From: Maea johnstoni
Taxonomy: Eukaryota; Annelida; Polychaeta; Spionida; Magelonidae
Length of the DNA: 64,000 bases
Reading direction: 5' to 3'
Assembly: GCA_963942565.1 (NCBI GenBank)
Contig: OZ012697.1
Location: forward strand, 28,912,561 to 28,976,560
Made by a program: the position numbers and the translations under genes. A model generated the notes under the pieces. The model was not told the origin of the DNA. It ran no database searches and saw only the letters and a program-made list of their open reading frames with translations. Positions 45,532 through 56,078 of this stretch are shown here, piece by piece (the first letter of the stretch is position 1; each line of letters begins with the position of its first letter).

Positions 45532-46754
45532 CAGCTCCTACGTGCACCCACAATTATGGCTGTCGGGAACCTTCAAAAGAAGTCTAAATTGGAGAAACTG
45601 CGGTACTCTTCCTCCCAAAATACCATTAACTACGGGTATTTACTAAGGGATCTTCTATATATACTATTATAGTCCAGCAGATTTGAGAAAAATCATGCAC
45701 TTTGTATTATGAGGATGAAATTGACTTGTTGGTACAACTCACAAAAGGGAACATTTCAGATAGGAAGGCGTCACACCCATGCCCCCCACCCCTGGGGGCA
45801 GTTGGCACACCCATTGGTCAGCTGCAAGGTCAACCTAACCTTGCCTAATATAAAGGGTCATTGGCCTGCCCAACAATGACATATTTAATATTGTAGGTAC
45901 CAGGAAGTAGAGTTTTAGTGGGTTTTATTGAATTTTAGCTTTTAATAGGTAGATTTAGTTGGTGCCACCATTAAAATGGTTCTTTTGGTCTACCCAGTGT
46001 ATTATTTCTATCAATAACTAGGATTTAAAGCAGAAATACATTCAAACCAATGTACACTGTTCTATGACTACATCTTTGCATGTAAAACATTTCCAGATAT
46101 GGGAGCGTGTGTCAGTCATGGCCCTTACGGTAGGTGGCGCCACCTGCGGTTAGGCTACTGGGCCAACTGTTATTTGACTAATACAAAAAGTCGTTTGTTT
46201 GTCAATCAATGAAGCATTTAATCTTGTATAAACCAGCAAGTAGAATGCTATTAAGTGTTTTTTTGTTATGCTTTGAAGGTTTGATATAGGTGGCGCCATC
46301 ATAATATGGGCATGTTTGGCATAGCAATAGAACTAATTCTATCAACGTTTCTCTTAAGTGGGCCTGTTTTTCAAAAGATCATATATATCCAAAAGAATAA
46401 ATATTGCCATGGGTTACATTTCCCGGTTGTAATAGTCGTGTCCCTTTGTGGCAGTGGCCCCACCTATTGGTAAGCTGAGAGGGTAACCTAATCTTCCATA
46501 GTGGAAAGGGCATAGGTCTTCCAGACAATGAGATATTGTAATTCTGTATGAACAAGGAAGTGTAAATATTTGTAAATTTAATTGAATATAGTATTAAATA
46601 GAATTTATTATTAACAAGAAGATCCCCTAGTAAATACTCGTGTCCCGTAGCTATAGCTAATGGTATTTTGGGAGGAAGAGTACCACTGTTTCACCAATTT
46701 AGACTTCTATTGAAGGTCCCCGACACCCATAATTGTGGGTGTACGTAGGAGCTG
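45532..46754. mobile_element. Non-autonomous DNA transposon with ~130-bp inverted repeats
   Basis: The left arm from CAGCTCCTACGTGCACCC to 'tactaagggatcttc' (45532-45655) is matched in inverted orientation at 46622-46754, with roughly 85-90% identity by eye. The 1.2-kb element has no transposase-like frame. The interior has further loosely inverted pairs ('aggtcaacctaa' / 'gggtaacctaat'). No target duplication is evident, partly because the left flank is a minisatellite. Superfamily unknown. Confidence 0.85.
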
Positions 46755-47070
46755 CGATTCTCAAAAAATCCTATACTATCCTGCTGTGAGGCCGCAATGT
46801 ATTCATCATCAGAAGACCTTTCCCACAATGGTTACTTTGTAACGGATAAATTGTCAACATATTATAACTTGTTTCAACTATCTCGGTTCCCAGGGTAGTT
46901 TCGCTATATTGATATAACGATAACTCTGCATACCAATAGCAAAATGAGCCAGGCAACCAGCCATTGCTTGAAATATATTTTCCCTTTTTCTATAGTGGTT
47001 GGGTATACATCCAGTGCTTCCAACCATTCCTAACAGTTTCTAACAGTCAAAATTTTTGAACTCCGATTGT

Positions 47071-47344
47071 TCATTGTTCTTTGTGGCTGCTGGTACGATA
47101 TATTCCACATTTAGATTTGGTTGCAGCATTCGATGTTGAAGCCAACACATCCAACATGGACCGGGATATCGCAATGGCGACAACCAAAAAGCGTAGCCCT
47201 ACATCGTTCCCCTGGATTGGCGTGTGACAAAACGCGGCTCTTGTGATAAATCTTCTCGATGTCATGATGAGTGATCGGTCTGCCTCTATTCTCGAGCGGA
47301 GCTGCGCGATCCACCCGAGTTTCGCCCACCAAAACGTCTGCCAT
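47071..47344 (-). pseudogene. piggyBac transposase, C-terminal cysteine-rich piece
   Basis: The frame reads DVLVGETRVDRAAPLENRG, then a GERC...C..CDIPVHVGC pattern. It corresponds to the zinc-binding cysteine-rich domain that ends piggyBac/PGBD transposases and contacts the terminal inverted repeats. It resumes where the catalytic frame at 51700 stops, after the intervening insertion. An overlapping frame over the same bases (47071-47370) shows no domain. Assignment rests on position and cysteine pattern rather than close identity. Confidence 0.5.
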
Positions 47345-47361
47345 CCCTTATGAAAACAAGT

Positions 47362-47520
47362 TTCTGACAATACACTTACAACAGACTGACATCACACTGA
47401 CAATACACTGACATTAGACTGATTGGAAATATCAGCATCTGACAACACACTGGTAATACACAGACATGAAATTTTCATATCTGACATTAGACTGGCACTA
47501 TTACCAGTGTATTGCCAGTT
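47362..47520. repeat. ACTGACAATACA-type array, left block
   Basis: A run of 'actgacaatacac', 'actgacatcac', 'actgacattag' and 'ctgacaacacac' words, with some in the reverse sense at the right end ('accagtgtattgccagt'). It abuts the resumed piggyBac frame at its left edge. Confidence 0.8.
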
Positions 47521-47766
47521 ACGTGTTTTTGATGGCATTTTCGCCATGGCTATTATATACATGCTGTCAAGCATGTGAATTCAGTTTAAGACAGTGTGAC
47601 ATTTCACAACACTGCTCCCCCTTAGTCACTCTGCAAAATTTAATAACTTCATATTTACACAAGTGCTGAAATCAGTATTTACAAATATGTACAGATTATA
47701 ATAATTTTAACTCCATAATGGAATAATGTTCGCTCTTAGAGTCCAGTGTGTTGTTCAAATAGTTAT

Positions 47767-48600
47767 TTATAATCTTCGTTCACGGTTCCCTCTTGGGCCT
47801 GGGCTGCTCCCTCTGTACCGCGACTTTGCTCGGTCGGCCAGCTTCTTCCAGGTAACCCGTGATACCTCTGGGCAGTTACTCCAAAGTCTCTCGAACCCGC
47901 CTAGGGCCTCTGGGCCCACAACACCAATTGACGGGATGACCTCCACCGCCACTCTCAGGCGCGACATCTTTTCTTTCATTCGTTGGTTTTCTCTTACTAA
48001 TTTATTCAGTTCCGCACTTATTGTATTATTAAGCTTCTTGAGGTTCTCATTCTCCTGGACCACCTTCTCCGAATTCTTTAAGTCCCTCTCAAGCTTAGCA
48101 GTGTTCTCTCTTAGGGCTTCGTTTTCTTCCAGCATCCGCAGACCGTTTCGCTTAAGGTCACTTATTTCCTCTCTCAGAGAAGTGTTTACGTCTTCCACTT
48201 CCTCATTAAGTTAGGCTGGAAGTCTTCGGTTTCCTCGCAAGCTTCCCGTTTCACCCCGCTCCTCTTCATTGCCTCGGCCACGACATCGCCGGCTCCTGGC
48301 ACTACCCTCAGGTCAGTAGAATCCTGGATTCCAGTCGACCAAGTTACGTTGTAAGGATTGGTAGCCACCACCAGGAAGGACTCATCAGTGATGGATGGAC
48401 AGGTGACCTTTCTTTCGCTGGTGGGGTTGATAGCCGCTGACATGGTTTCGAAGCTGTTTAAGTCGGGGTGCTCGATATTCGCACAAAGAACAATGGTACG
48501 GGACCCCCTCGAGGTCGACATGTGTCCTGATTACATGCCACATGGCTGACCTCTTGCCTCCCCTATAACTGCATCGCCGGCATTCGAAGATGGAGTCCAT
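47767..48600 (-). CDS. Accessory region 3' of pol: two C2H2-like fingers and a coiled coil (fossil)
   Basis: From an ATG at 48600 the region opens with two finger-like units, CRRCSYRGGKRSAMWHVIRTH-type (C-x2-C-x12-H-x4-H) and CSLCEYRAPRLKQLRNHV. Further on lies a long Glu/Leu/Asn heptad stretch (LREEISDLKRNGLRMLEE) typical of a coiled coil, ending in a basic tail. The region is spread over three overlapping frames and looks broken. It lies between the integrase stop and the polypurine run, where env or other accessory genes sit in Ty3/gypsy relatives. No envelope features are seen. Confidence 0.6.
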
Positions 48601-48694
48601 TCTAAAAATTAAAAAGTTTGCGGCTGATAACTATCAGCTGGGCATGCATGACAAATAGCTATATATATACATATTTACATACTGAATCGTCAGT

Positions 48695-50358
48695 TTAGTT
48701 AATTTGCTTCCTCAGTTTATCTGCCCACTGAGGAACCTCTCCCCCACTAGGATATTCTCTCAAGAGATCATGGTGCAGCACACTTCTTTTCTTTTTATCT
48801 GCCACTTTATAAAGAAGTTGACCAATTGCTTCTACCACCACCAAGGGTCCCACCCATGATACCTCTAACTTCTTATTTACTGGGTTTCTTTTATAGACAA
48901 GTTGACCAGGAACATATTTCTTGTCAACCGCCCTAGGGTCATGATTTTTCTTTTGTCTTTCGACAGCTTTCTTTAGGTTTTTCCTGGCGAGTGCATAACA
49001 CTCTTCCATACTGTCCCTAAGTTTCTGAGCATACTCATGAACCTCAATCTTATCTTCAGGGAAAGGTCTAGGAAACACAACATCACAAGGCAGATTTACT
49101 TCTCTTCCTAGCATTAGCTTGTTAGGTGTGAAACCTGTAGAAGGATGTGTGGTACTACGATAAGCTGCAGTCAGGAGTGAAATATGCTGGTCCCAGTTGG
49201 ATGTGTTACCCTCAATAAAGCTTTTAATCATCCTGGCTAGAGTTCTATTGAACCTTTCAACCAGGCCATTGGAGGAGGGATGATAGGGTGTGGATCTAGT
49301 TTTTCTAATTTCCAAAAGTCTGCAGACTTCTTTAAACAGCACACTACCAAAATTTGCCCCTTGATCAGTGTGTATTTCTAGGGGTGCCCCAAACTTTGCG
49401 ATAAACTCATAGACCAAAGCCCTTGCTATACTCTCTGCTTGCTGATCAGGCAGAGGCAATGCTTCCATCCAACGTGTGAAGTAATCCCCAATGACCAAAA
49501 GATATTTATTCTTGTTTTTAGTCACTGGCAGAGGACCCAAAATGTCAATGCCTATTCGATCTAAAGGATTTCCCACTCGGTAATCTGCAAGTGGAGCTCT
49601 GATGCCACTTTTCTTTCTAAGTATCACAAACAGGGCAGGCCATTATGTGTGACTTCACATCGGTAATGCATCTGATGCCAATAAAACCTCTGCCTAATCT
49701 TTTGGACTGTTTTCCACACACTTAGATGACCAGAGAGACAAGTATCATTGCAATCTCTCATAATTTCCCTGTGGAGGACCCGTGGAACTAGTAACTGTAA
49801 ATGGCCAGCACTGCCTGAGTCTTCAGAATGCCATTTCTGATAAAGCACGCCATTTCTTTTCACTATGTTGGACCAATTCAACCAGTACTTCCTCACTGCG
49901 GCACTAAAACTAGCAATTTGATTTTTATTTGGAAGTTCCCCGGAGTCCACCCAAGCATGGAGACTACCCAAATCACCATCCTCTCTTTGTAATTTGTTCA
50001 TTTCCTCATCAGTGTATTGCCCTGACCAATTTGAACTAGAGGTGCTTGGATCTTGGTCTGAAGCTAATGTTTGAACAGGAACCTCCCCACTAGGTGCTTG
50101 ACTTTGACTACGAGTAACTGCTCGGCATTTAGCAGAGGAAGAGTTGATGGCGAGTGCAATTGCACCTAGAAAGCCTCTACTCCCCTTGCCAATCCCTAGA
50201 TCAGTCACAGTATCTACTCTTTGAAGAAAGTCTCTCCAATCATTGTATAACTCTTTGCATAAGTCACACCCTTTGCATTTTAGCATTTCAGGTTCCACCC
50301 CACCCTCATAATAAGGACACATTGCCTTATCATAATCTTTTCTAGAGAGGGCTGACAA
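48695..50358 (-). CDS. Ty3/gypsy integrase region (fossil)
   Basis: Two adjoining minus-strand frames (49624-50358 and 48695-49627). The first shows the pol linker with an ALSR phrase at its start, TRSQSQAPSG, and the H2C2-type zinc-binding region (HREIMRDCNDTCLSGHL, RFYW). The second carries the catalytic core: DRIGIDILGPLP, 'GDYFTRW', 'IHTDQGANFGS' and 'YHPSSNGLVERFNRT', then a GPY/F-like 'WVGPLVVVEAIGQLLYKV'. Integrases of this family insert the cDNA copy. The core is well preserved, so the copy is not very old, but the element as a whole is broken. Confidence 0.88.
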
Positions 50359-51690
50359 CGGACAAATTATACACTGGTAAGAAATTTACCTTATTGCCAG
50401 TCTATTGTCAGATGACACTTGAGGGTAACTTTAATGCCAGTGTAATGTCAGATGACTGACATCACACTGGCAAGAAAATGACCTCTTTTGCAATGCATTA
50501 TGGGAGAAATTATGGGATGGCCTCTCCCTGATAGCGTTTGAAAAGGTGCAAGCTCAACTCTTGCTCAAAGTAAGTAATTGAGACTTTTTATCTAAATAAT
50601 AAAGAAAGATGATGTCAAAATCTAAGAACACATAGAACACTTAGGAATAGTTATCAGGAGTACATAAGGCAGAAAATATTGATTTTAATCACCAAAAACG
50701 TCAGAAATCTGAAAACAGTACATGATATTGCAATGTCAATGGGTCAAATGATGAAATCTACCCTTCTTTGATGCTCTGTTACTAGCCCTGTGAGGCATTT
50801 TATGCTACATGTTGCATATGCATGGAGAGGCCAGGGTGTGTAGGTCATTAATATGTTGCTGGCTGGGCATATTTCTATGCAGGTGTCTTGTAATTACAGG
50901 TGCAAAACGCACATTATTTTAGTCAGAGCTGACAATAAACTGACAGCACACTGACAATACACTAACAACACACTGGTAACGTCAGTGTGTTTCCAGTGCA
51001 CTTTCATACCAGTCTATTGTCAGATCTGACATTACACTGACAACACACAGACATTACACTGAAAACTACCAAATGGCTCCTAATGTCAGTGTGTTGTCAG
51101 CTAATTCTTTTTGTCAGTCTGATGTCGGTCTAATGTCAGTTCATCCTTCCCTACATTTCAAATTGCCTGGATCATACTATGTCAACTCATTCACTGAGAA
51201 TTAATTCAACATTTCACCAGATCTTTGGCAAAATAGATTACAAACAGTCTGTTTTCTACATAATAGAACAGAAATCCCAGACATTTCAGGTCAGATACCC
51301 GATAACCCAGGTGTCAGCTCAGCGTGTTCTTGACATTTCAAGTTGTTTTAAAGTGTCAGTGTTTGAATCAAAATTTAATACTGCTGTCAGGACTCACTGA
51401 AATTTGATAATTTGAAAATCACAATATTTATACACTTAGTTGCCTGATGCTGCTGTCATATCTGACATTAAACTGACAGTAACCTGGTTTAAGTGGCATA
51501 TTATTGTTGTCAGTGTGATGTCAGACCTGACATAACACTGACTCTAAGCTGGTATTACACTGGTTTCTAAATGACAATAGGCTGGCATTAAACTGTTAGG
51601 TCTGGTAACAGACGACCAACACACTGACAGCACTCTGGATGCACGATGACGATACAATGACAATAAACTGGTAACACACTGACAATACAC
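50355..51690. repeat. ACTGACAATACA-type arrays, right blocks
   Basis: Three clusters (50355-50475, 50930-51130, 51440-51690) of words such as 'actgacaacacac', 'gccagtgtaatgtcagatg', 'gtcagtgtgttgtcag' and 'ctgacaatacact', in both senses, separated by unique spacers. Word length is 10-13 bases. The outermost word at both edges of the whole insertion is CTGACAATACACT. Confidence 0.8.
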
Positions 51691-52509
51691 TATTTTTTCG
51701 TAATGGATATCCTCGATAAAGGTCTTGAACGTGGGATATTTTGCCTTCGTTTCCGCGTAGTGGCAATCTTTGGCGAGGATGTAAGAATTGTGTGCAGATG
51801 CGACCATCAGATAGAAAAAATTACAACGCCACCATTTCTTGGACCTATGTTCCAGTGTGTAGTATCCGGTCATTTGGTCGCACAGATCTATGCCCTTCAT
51901 GTTCTTTTGGTAGTCTTGTACCATAGTTGGTACGGGAACTTGACGTTGTTGGGCGGCTCCAGAGTGACGATTCACTTCACCAACTGCGGTCGGATCATGG
52001 AAGTTGGAAAGAAACAGCACTGCTTTTGTGTCCCTCCAGATGCAGTAGGTGATGTCGTCTTTCTGTGCCAGTCGGTATTCGTGTTTGTTGATGTTGGCCG
52101 TGTTCTTGGGTAAAAGATGAGTCGGCAGTCCCTTGCGGTTGGCTCGTACAGTGCCGTAACCATACATGACATTTGCAAGCAGTTCCTCGAGAAGGGGGGC
52201 GCTTGTGTAGAAATTGTCCATGTAGATATGGATGTAGGTAGTGTGCAGATGTTCAGTCAGGTCTGTCACAACACGGTGCATAAGGCCGTTCTCCTGACCC
52301 GCCTCCTTCCCGGTGTACACCTGAAATCGTTCCAGGTAACCTGTTGTTGCCTCCGCCAGGGTCAAAAACTTGATCCCCCATTTCGTTGGCTTTGCAGGGA
52401 GGTATTGCCGAAACGATAAGCGACCCTTGAATTTCACCATTGTCTCGTCGACATTGCTATTTCCGTAGCTGCGATACAGTTCCATGAAGTTGGTGTTTAG
52501 GTAGTCAAT
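51544..52509 (-). pseudogene. piggyBac transposase, catalytic exon
   Basis: The exon begins at an acceptor 'cgtgatactag' (AG at 52510-52511) with IDYLNTNF, continuing into the ATG at 52485. It covers the RNase H-like DDE domain (DDE_Tnp_1_7). Counted from that Met, the three catalytic aspartates are at 13 (NVDETMVKFKGRLSF), 90 (YMDNFYTSAPLLEE) and 200 (MKGIDLCDQM). Typical piggyBac phrases include KPTKWGIKF and 'HRSKKWWRC'. After FIEDIHYEKI at about 51700 the frame runs into the ACTGACA array, which truncates it. The N-terminal half is missing, so it is inactive as it stands. The closest relatives are likely PGBD4-type animal piggyBacs. Confidence 0.92.
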
Positions 52510-52514
52510 CTAGT

Positions 52515-52905
52515 ATCACGAAAATGAATAACATACTAAGTAACATCTACATACTGTATTTATTGTCATATATATATATTATTTACAAATAAACAAAAAC
52601 AAAAATATGACCGAAAAGTTTGTTTCAAATTCGAATAACGCTAAGTGTGGCTAGTAACATCGCTATGTTCATGATAGCTATGTTTGAAATAGAAAATTGA
52701 AGGCAAAAACTTGGCAAAAATTATGAAACTTTTGCATCACTGTGATGCCGAGAATGTAAACATGTTATGTTTTACTGATCCCATTGAAATAAGATCAGAT
52801 TTCACCATCACACGCACATCATAAAATACACCCTGATTTCCGCACGCGCAATCAAATTTGCCTATAGTTGCGTTGATCTGCTTTGCGTCAATCAGGGAAA
52901 TTTGG
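52515..52905. other. Non-coding part of the piggyBac element
   Basis: Sequence between the catalytic exon's acceptor and the hAT MITE. None of the N-terminal transposase coding sequence is found here. Confidence 0.4.
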
Positions 52906-52913
52906 ATCGTTAC

Positions 52914-53326
52914 TAGGGCTGGGCTCGATAAGCGCGGCATCGATGGATCGGCAAAGTCGTACAATCGATGTTCACCATGAGAGGACATCGATTGCCGAAC
53001 TCGATACGGCCCCCCCTACCTCCATTGTTTTCCCTACCCCCAAAACACAAAAGAACCTACCCTATTCTTTAAAATGACAGCGGCGCTGAGGCCGGCGATA
53101 GCCGACCGCCATTTTAACGGCACTACGATAGATACTATCGCGCGCGGTAGTACTTGGAAAAGTGTGGAGAGGGCCACACAATGAATTTTACATGGTTCTG
53201 GTCCGGCCCCCACCACACTTTTCCAAGCACTACCTCGCGCGACAGAATCGAATCGAGAAAATCGACATCGAGAAAAATTAGGCAATTAATCGGATCGCAA
53301 AAAAATGGCTGGTGAGCACAGCCCTA
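52914..53326. mobile_element. hAT MITE with ATCGAT subterminal motif
   Basis: Inverted ends TAGGGCTGGGC / GTGAGCACAGCCCTA lie inside the exact 8-bp target duplication ATCGTTAC (52906-52913, 53327-53334). Subterminal regions are dense in ATCGAT / CGAT. The core with 'gtagtacttggaaaagtgtgg' and 'ccacacttttccaagcacta' is strongly similar to the core of the MITE at 43267. Non-coding. Confidence 0.93.
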
Positions 53327-53641
53327 ATCGTTACTCACCATTATCGCTGTCCTTCTTGATCAAACTCTGCCATATTGGAAATGACTATTGTCACCTCCAA
53401 TTTGCGAGAGCTTGAAGGCATTAATGCAAGTGTTCGCCGACAGGGAGCGGTATCCCAAATAAAATGGTAGAATACCGCACCGGCCGTACCGCGCATAAAA
53501 TGGGTTAAGTAGGAACGAAACTCTTCTCAATAATTTTTTTATTTGATTATTGTAAATAATAATAGTTCTTTTATCCATTTATCCAGAAGCATACATTCTT
53601 TCATTTTCAAATCATTCTTTTTTCTATTGGGGGAGACTTAC

Positions 53642-53745
53642 TTCTATTGGTGAGCCCTTCAGCTTAAATGTCCTAAACATCAATCTCTTCAAAGAGGTTA
53701 CATCGTTCTTTATAGCATTTATGTTGGTGGCCAAAGTTCCATTAC
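53642..53745 (-). CDS. Unassigned internal exon
   Basis: A 104-base minus-strand exon between a clean acceptor 'attattgtattacag' (AG at 53746-53747) and a strong donor 'GAA|gtaagtctcc' (GT at 53640-53641). After two bases it reads NGTLATNINAIKNDVTSLKR and ends GSPIE, in phase 0. Both splice sites are strong and the frame is fully open. It lies just outside the piggyBac right end. No family is recognised. Partner exons were not found, so the gene remains unknown. Confidence 0.4.
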
Positions 53746-53759
53746 CTGTAATACAATAA

Positions 53760-54025
53760 TTTAATAGACATTATGAATAAGAAATATAATTGGAATAGGG
53801 TTTCTTTGCTATCTGGTTTCATAAGTGTACTTCATATACTTGTGTTTCCCTAACAGTAACTAGTCTGACTGCAAGTTCAAATAATCGTGCCCAGAGTAAT
53901 TGTTTATTGTAGTTAACTTCCTGGGTAATGCATGGGACTAGAGTATAATTATGCAATTCCTTTGAGATTATGATGTGTATTGCAATCAAGTCCTGAGCAG
54001 CTGACACACTGACAATACTCACACA
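53760..54025. other. Unannotated stretch
   Basis: AT-rich DNA, possibly intron 5' of the exon at 53642. Confidence 0.3.
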
Positions 54026-54029
54026 GCTT

Positions 54030-54740
54030 ACTAATTAATAATAATAATAATAATATTGTCATTTGATATTGCGCCCTTTCCATATAAACATGCTCAAAGG
54101 CGCATTACATTAAATTGTCAAAGGATAGATGTTGATATCCACATAGTTAATTGATATATACATCTTTGAACAGATGTGTTTTCAGTTGTCGTTTGAAGAT
54201 TGCCACACTCCCAGCTGCCCGAATATCATCTGGGAGCTGATTCCATAGTTTTGGGGCACAGACACTAAACGATCTGTCACTATAGGTTTTCATGTTGTTT
54301 CTCAACTAGCAGAGTAAGTTTTTGGATGTTGATCTCAGTGTCCGTGGTGGGACATACTCTTTCAGCAATTCCCTCAGATAAGAGGGTGCAGTTCCATGCA
54401 AACACTTTTACGCCAGTAGCAGAATCTTGATTTCAATTCTCTTCCTGACTGGTAGCCAGTGCAGCTCCTTAAGTACTGGAGTGATATGGTCATGCTTCTT
54501 TGTGAGAGTGATCACCCTGGCAGCGTTGTTTTGGACTCTCTGGAGCTTACGTATTAGCTCTTTGGGTATTCCACAGAGAAGTCCATTGCAGTAGTCGAAT
54601 CTTGAGGTTACCAGGGATATGACAGTACTTTTAGTTGATTCTGCAGTTAAATATTTTCTGATCCTTCCGATGTTTCAAAGGTAATAGTTTGCAGATTTGA
54701 CTGCCTTTGACACATGTGCTGCCACTTCGTAGACTTCCTT
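54030..54740 (-). mobile_element. CR1/L2-like LINE, 3' end
   Basis: Read on the minus strand, the frame gives the end of a non-LTR reverse transcriptase: RFDYCNGLLCGIPKELIRKL, 'QRVQNNAARVIT', 'ITPVLKELHWLPVRKRIEIK', then 'YSDRFSVCAPKLWNQLP' and 'AIFKRQLKTHLF'. This motif series is diagnostic of the CR1/L2/Rex1/Crack assemblage. Two in-frame stops interrupt it (after KILLLA and in the SKNLLC segment). The 3' end has an (ATT)n-like tail at 54030-54048. The element is 5'-truncated at about 54740, as is usual for LINEs. Confidence 0.85.
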
Positions 54741-54744
54741 TCAT

Positions 54745-55095
54745 CACAAGAAAACAGTGTCAGGATATTGTAAGAATACTAAATGCATATGCCAGGCTAT
54801 TTTGTAAACTGGTAGAATTTCCTGAGTTGTAAAGCTCATACATAACCCCTATGAGCTATGCTGTATAATTCTTTAAAAACTTACACATAAAACATTTGTT
54901 AATCTAATTACTTCCATAAACAAAATAAGACAGAAATGCAATGTAGAATGTTAAAAACGATAAAATACTTACCATGAGTTTTATGAAATGTTGAATCCCT
55001 TGTTAAACTGCTGCAACTGCTGGCATCCAAAGATGAAAATGGCAGCAAGGTTCATTAAAATCATCTGCCTATTCAGACCTACACTGATAGCAATG
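54745..55095. other. Unannotated stretch
   Basis: No recognised feature. Confidence 0.4.
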
Positions 55096-55129
55096 TGATA
55101 TAAGGCATTGTCACTGACTGGTTATTTAG

Positions 55130-55420
55130 AATCTGCACATACACACCATTCCCATAATGACCAACTCACTAGGCTAATAAGTAAAATGTTATGGGCCTTT
55201 TCCAGCTTGAAAACCCATAACGGGCACATACACACCATTCCCCTGATGACCAACTCACTAGGCTAATAAGTAAACTGTTATGGGCCTGTTCCAGCTTGAA
55301 AACCTGTAACGGGCGCATTATTTCAACGGGCCTGTATTGAGCCCGCTATAACAGGCCCATTACGGACCTGTTATAACGGCTTCAAAACCTGTTACGGGCC
55401 CGTCAATTTTTACCTGTGTA
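55130..55420. repeat. Tandem ~109-bp duplication and TAACGGGCC-rich palindromic repeat
   Basis: 'acatacacaccattccc..aatgaccaac' through 'cttgaaaac' is present twice in tandem (55137 and 55227 onward). It is followed by inverted words 'ttataacggcttcaaaacctgttacgggcc' and 'gggcccattacgg', suggesting a foldback MITE whose one arm was duplicated. Confidence 0.6.
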
Positions 55421-55429
55421 TATAGGAAT

Positions 55430-56075
55430 TACGGGTTAAAATATAGGAATTCAAGTTTTTTACTAACAAAATTGTTAAAACTGAATTACCCAGTTTAATT
55501 TTCAACAAAATTTGTCTAAACTATCTACACATAAAAGATCATTATTGTGTCAGTTTTCGAACCACAGATGGTCAAAGTTTCTTAAGTAGGACTTTTTTTG
55601 GCTCATTTGCATACAAATGGGAGATGTCATTCTCTTAGGATACTATTTATAATAGGCAGGAATAATTATTATGGTACATGATTAATGAAAATCTGTTTTT
55701 GAAACTATTTCTTTTTAAAACGTTGCAGTGATGTCAGGGAATTGCAATTAATCATTTCAGTTTGTCCAATACTAATAGTTGTCACCATTATTGAGTATCA
55801 TAAGACCTTAATTAATTCCTTCCTAAATCTTGCAAGTAAATGTATTTATTTCGAATTGTATTGTCCATGTTCTTTTCCTGTGCCATTTCCTGACATCCAG
55901 TATATGGGCGACAGGTTGAAAATAAAGTGCATGTATAGGTTGATGAAAATATGTAGTTCTAAAGCATGCAAAAAGAGGGCAGGCCTAGTAATGGATATCC
56001 TAAAGCTATACCTGAGTCAGTGTGACTTCTCATTGCGGCTCAGGCTGCAGCAGGCCTGAGAGTACTCTCTCCTCC
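55430..56075. other. Unannotated stretch
   Basis: The 105-codon plus-strand frame at 55742 has no family match and no clear splice context; probably chance. Confidence 0.35.
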
Positions 56076-56078
56076 TTC

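Larger units (their letters stand above)
47525..50358 (-). mobile_element. Ty3/gypsy fragment: integrase, accessory region, 3' LTR start (fossil)
   Basis: In minus-strand order it contains the tail of RNase H (ALSR), the H2C2 zinc-binding region, the integrase core with a GPY/F-type C-terminus, a zinc-finger/coiled-coil accessory region (47767-48600), and a polypurine run (47612-47624). Directly after that comes TGTTGTGAAATGTCAC, which looks like an LTR start. Gag, protease and reverse transcriptase are absent; the right side ends abruptly in the ACTGACA array. A broken fossil, with more than one reading frame in the accessory part. Confidence 0.8.
47071..53508 (-). mobile_element. piggyBac transposon, deleted and split by an insertion
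   Basis: Right end: on the minus strand TTAACCCATTTTATGCGC starts at the TTAA at 53505-53508, a piggyBac-type terminus. The transposase catalytic region lies at 51700-52509 and a cysteine-rich C-terminal piece at 47071-47344. Between them is a 4.3-kb insertion (about 47362-51690). A hAT MITE (52914-53326) sits near the right end. The transposase N-terminal region is not found, so the copy is internally deleted. The left terminus was not found. Confidence 0.75.

Noticed and set aside
48695-50358. Integrase-only element read as a Ginger DNA transposon
   Set aside because: Ginger transposons also carry gypsy-like integrases, but here an RNase H tail phrase (ALSR), a polypurine run and an LTR-like start favour a truncated Ty3/gypsy element. 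No Ginger-type ends were found.
47362-51690. Polinton/Maverick origin for the integrase
   Set aside because: No polymerase, ATPase, protease or capsid genes and no long terminal repeats of that class; the integrase is plainly gypsy-like.
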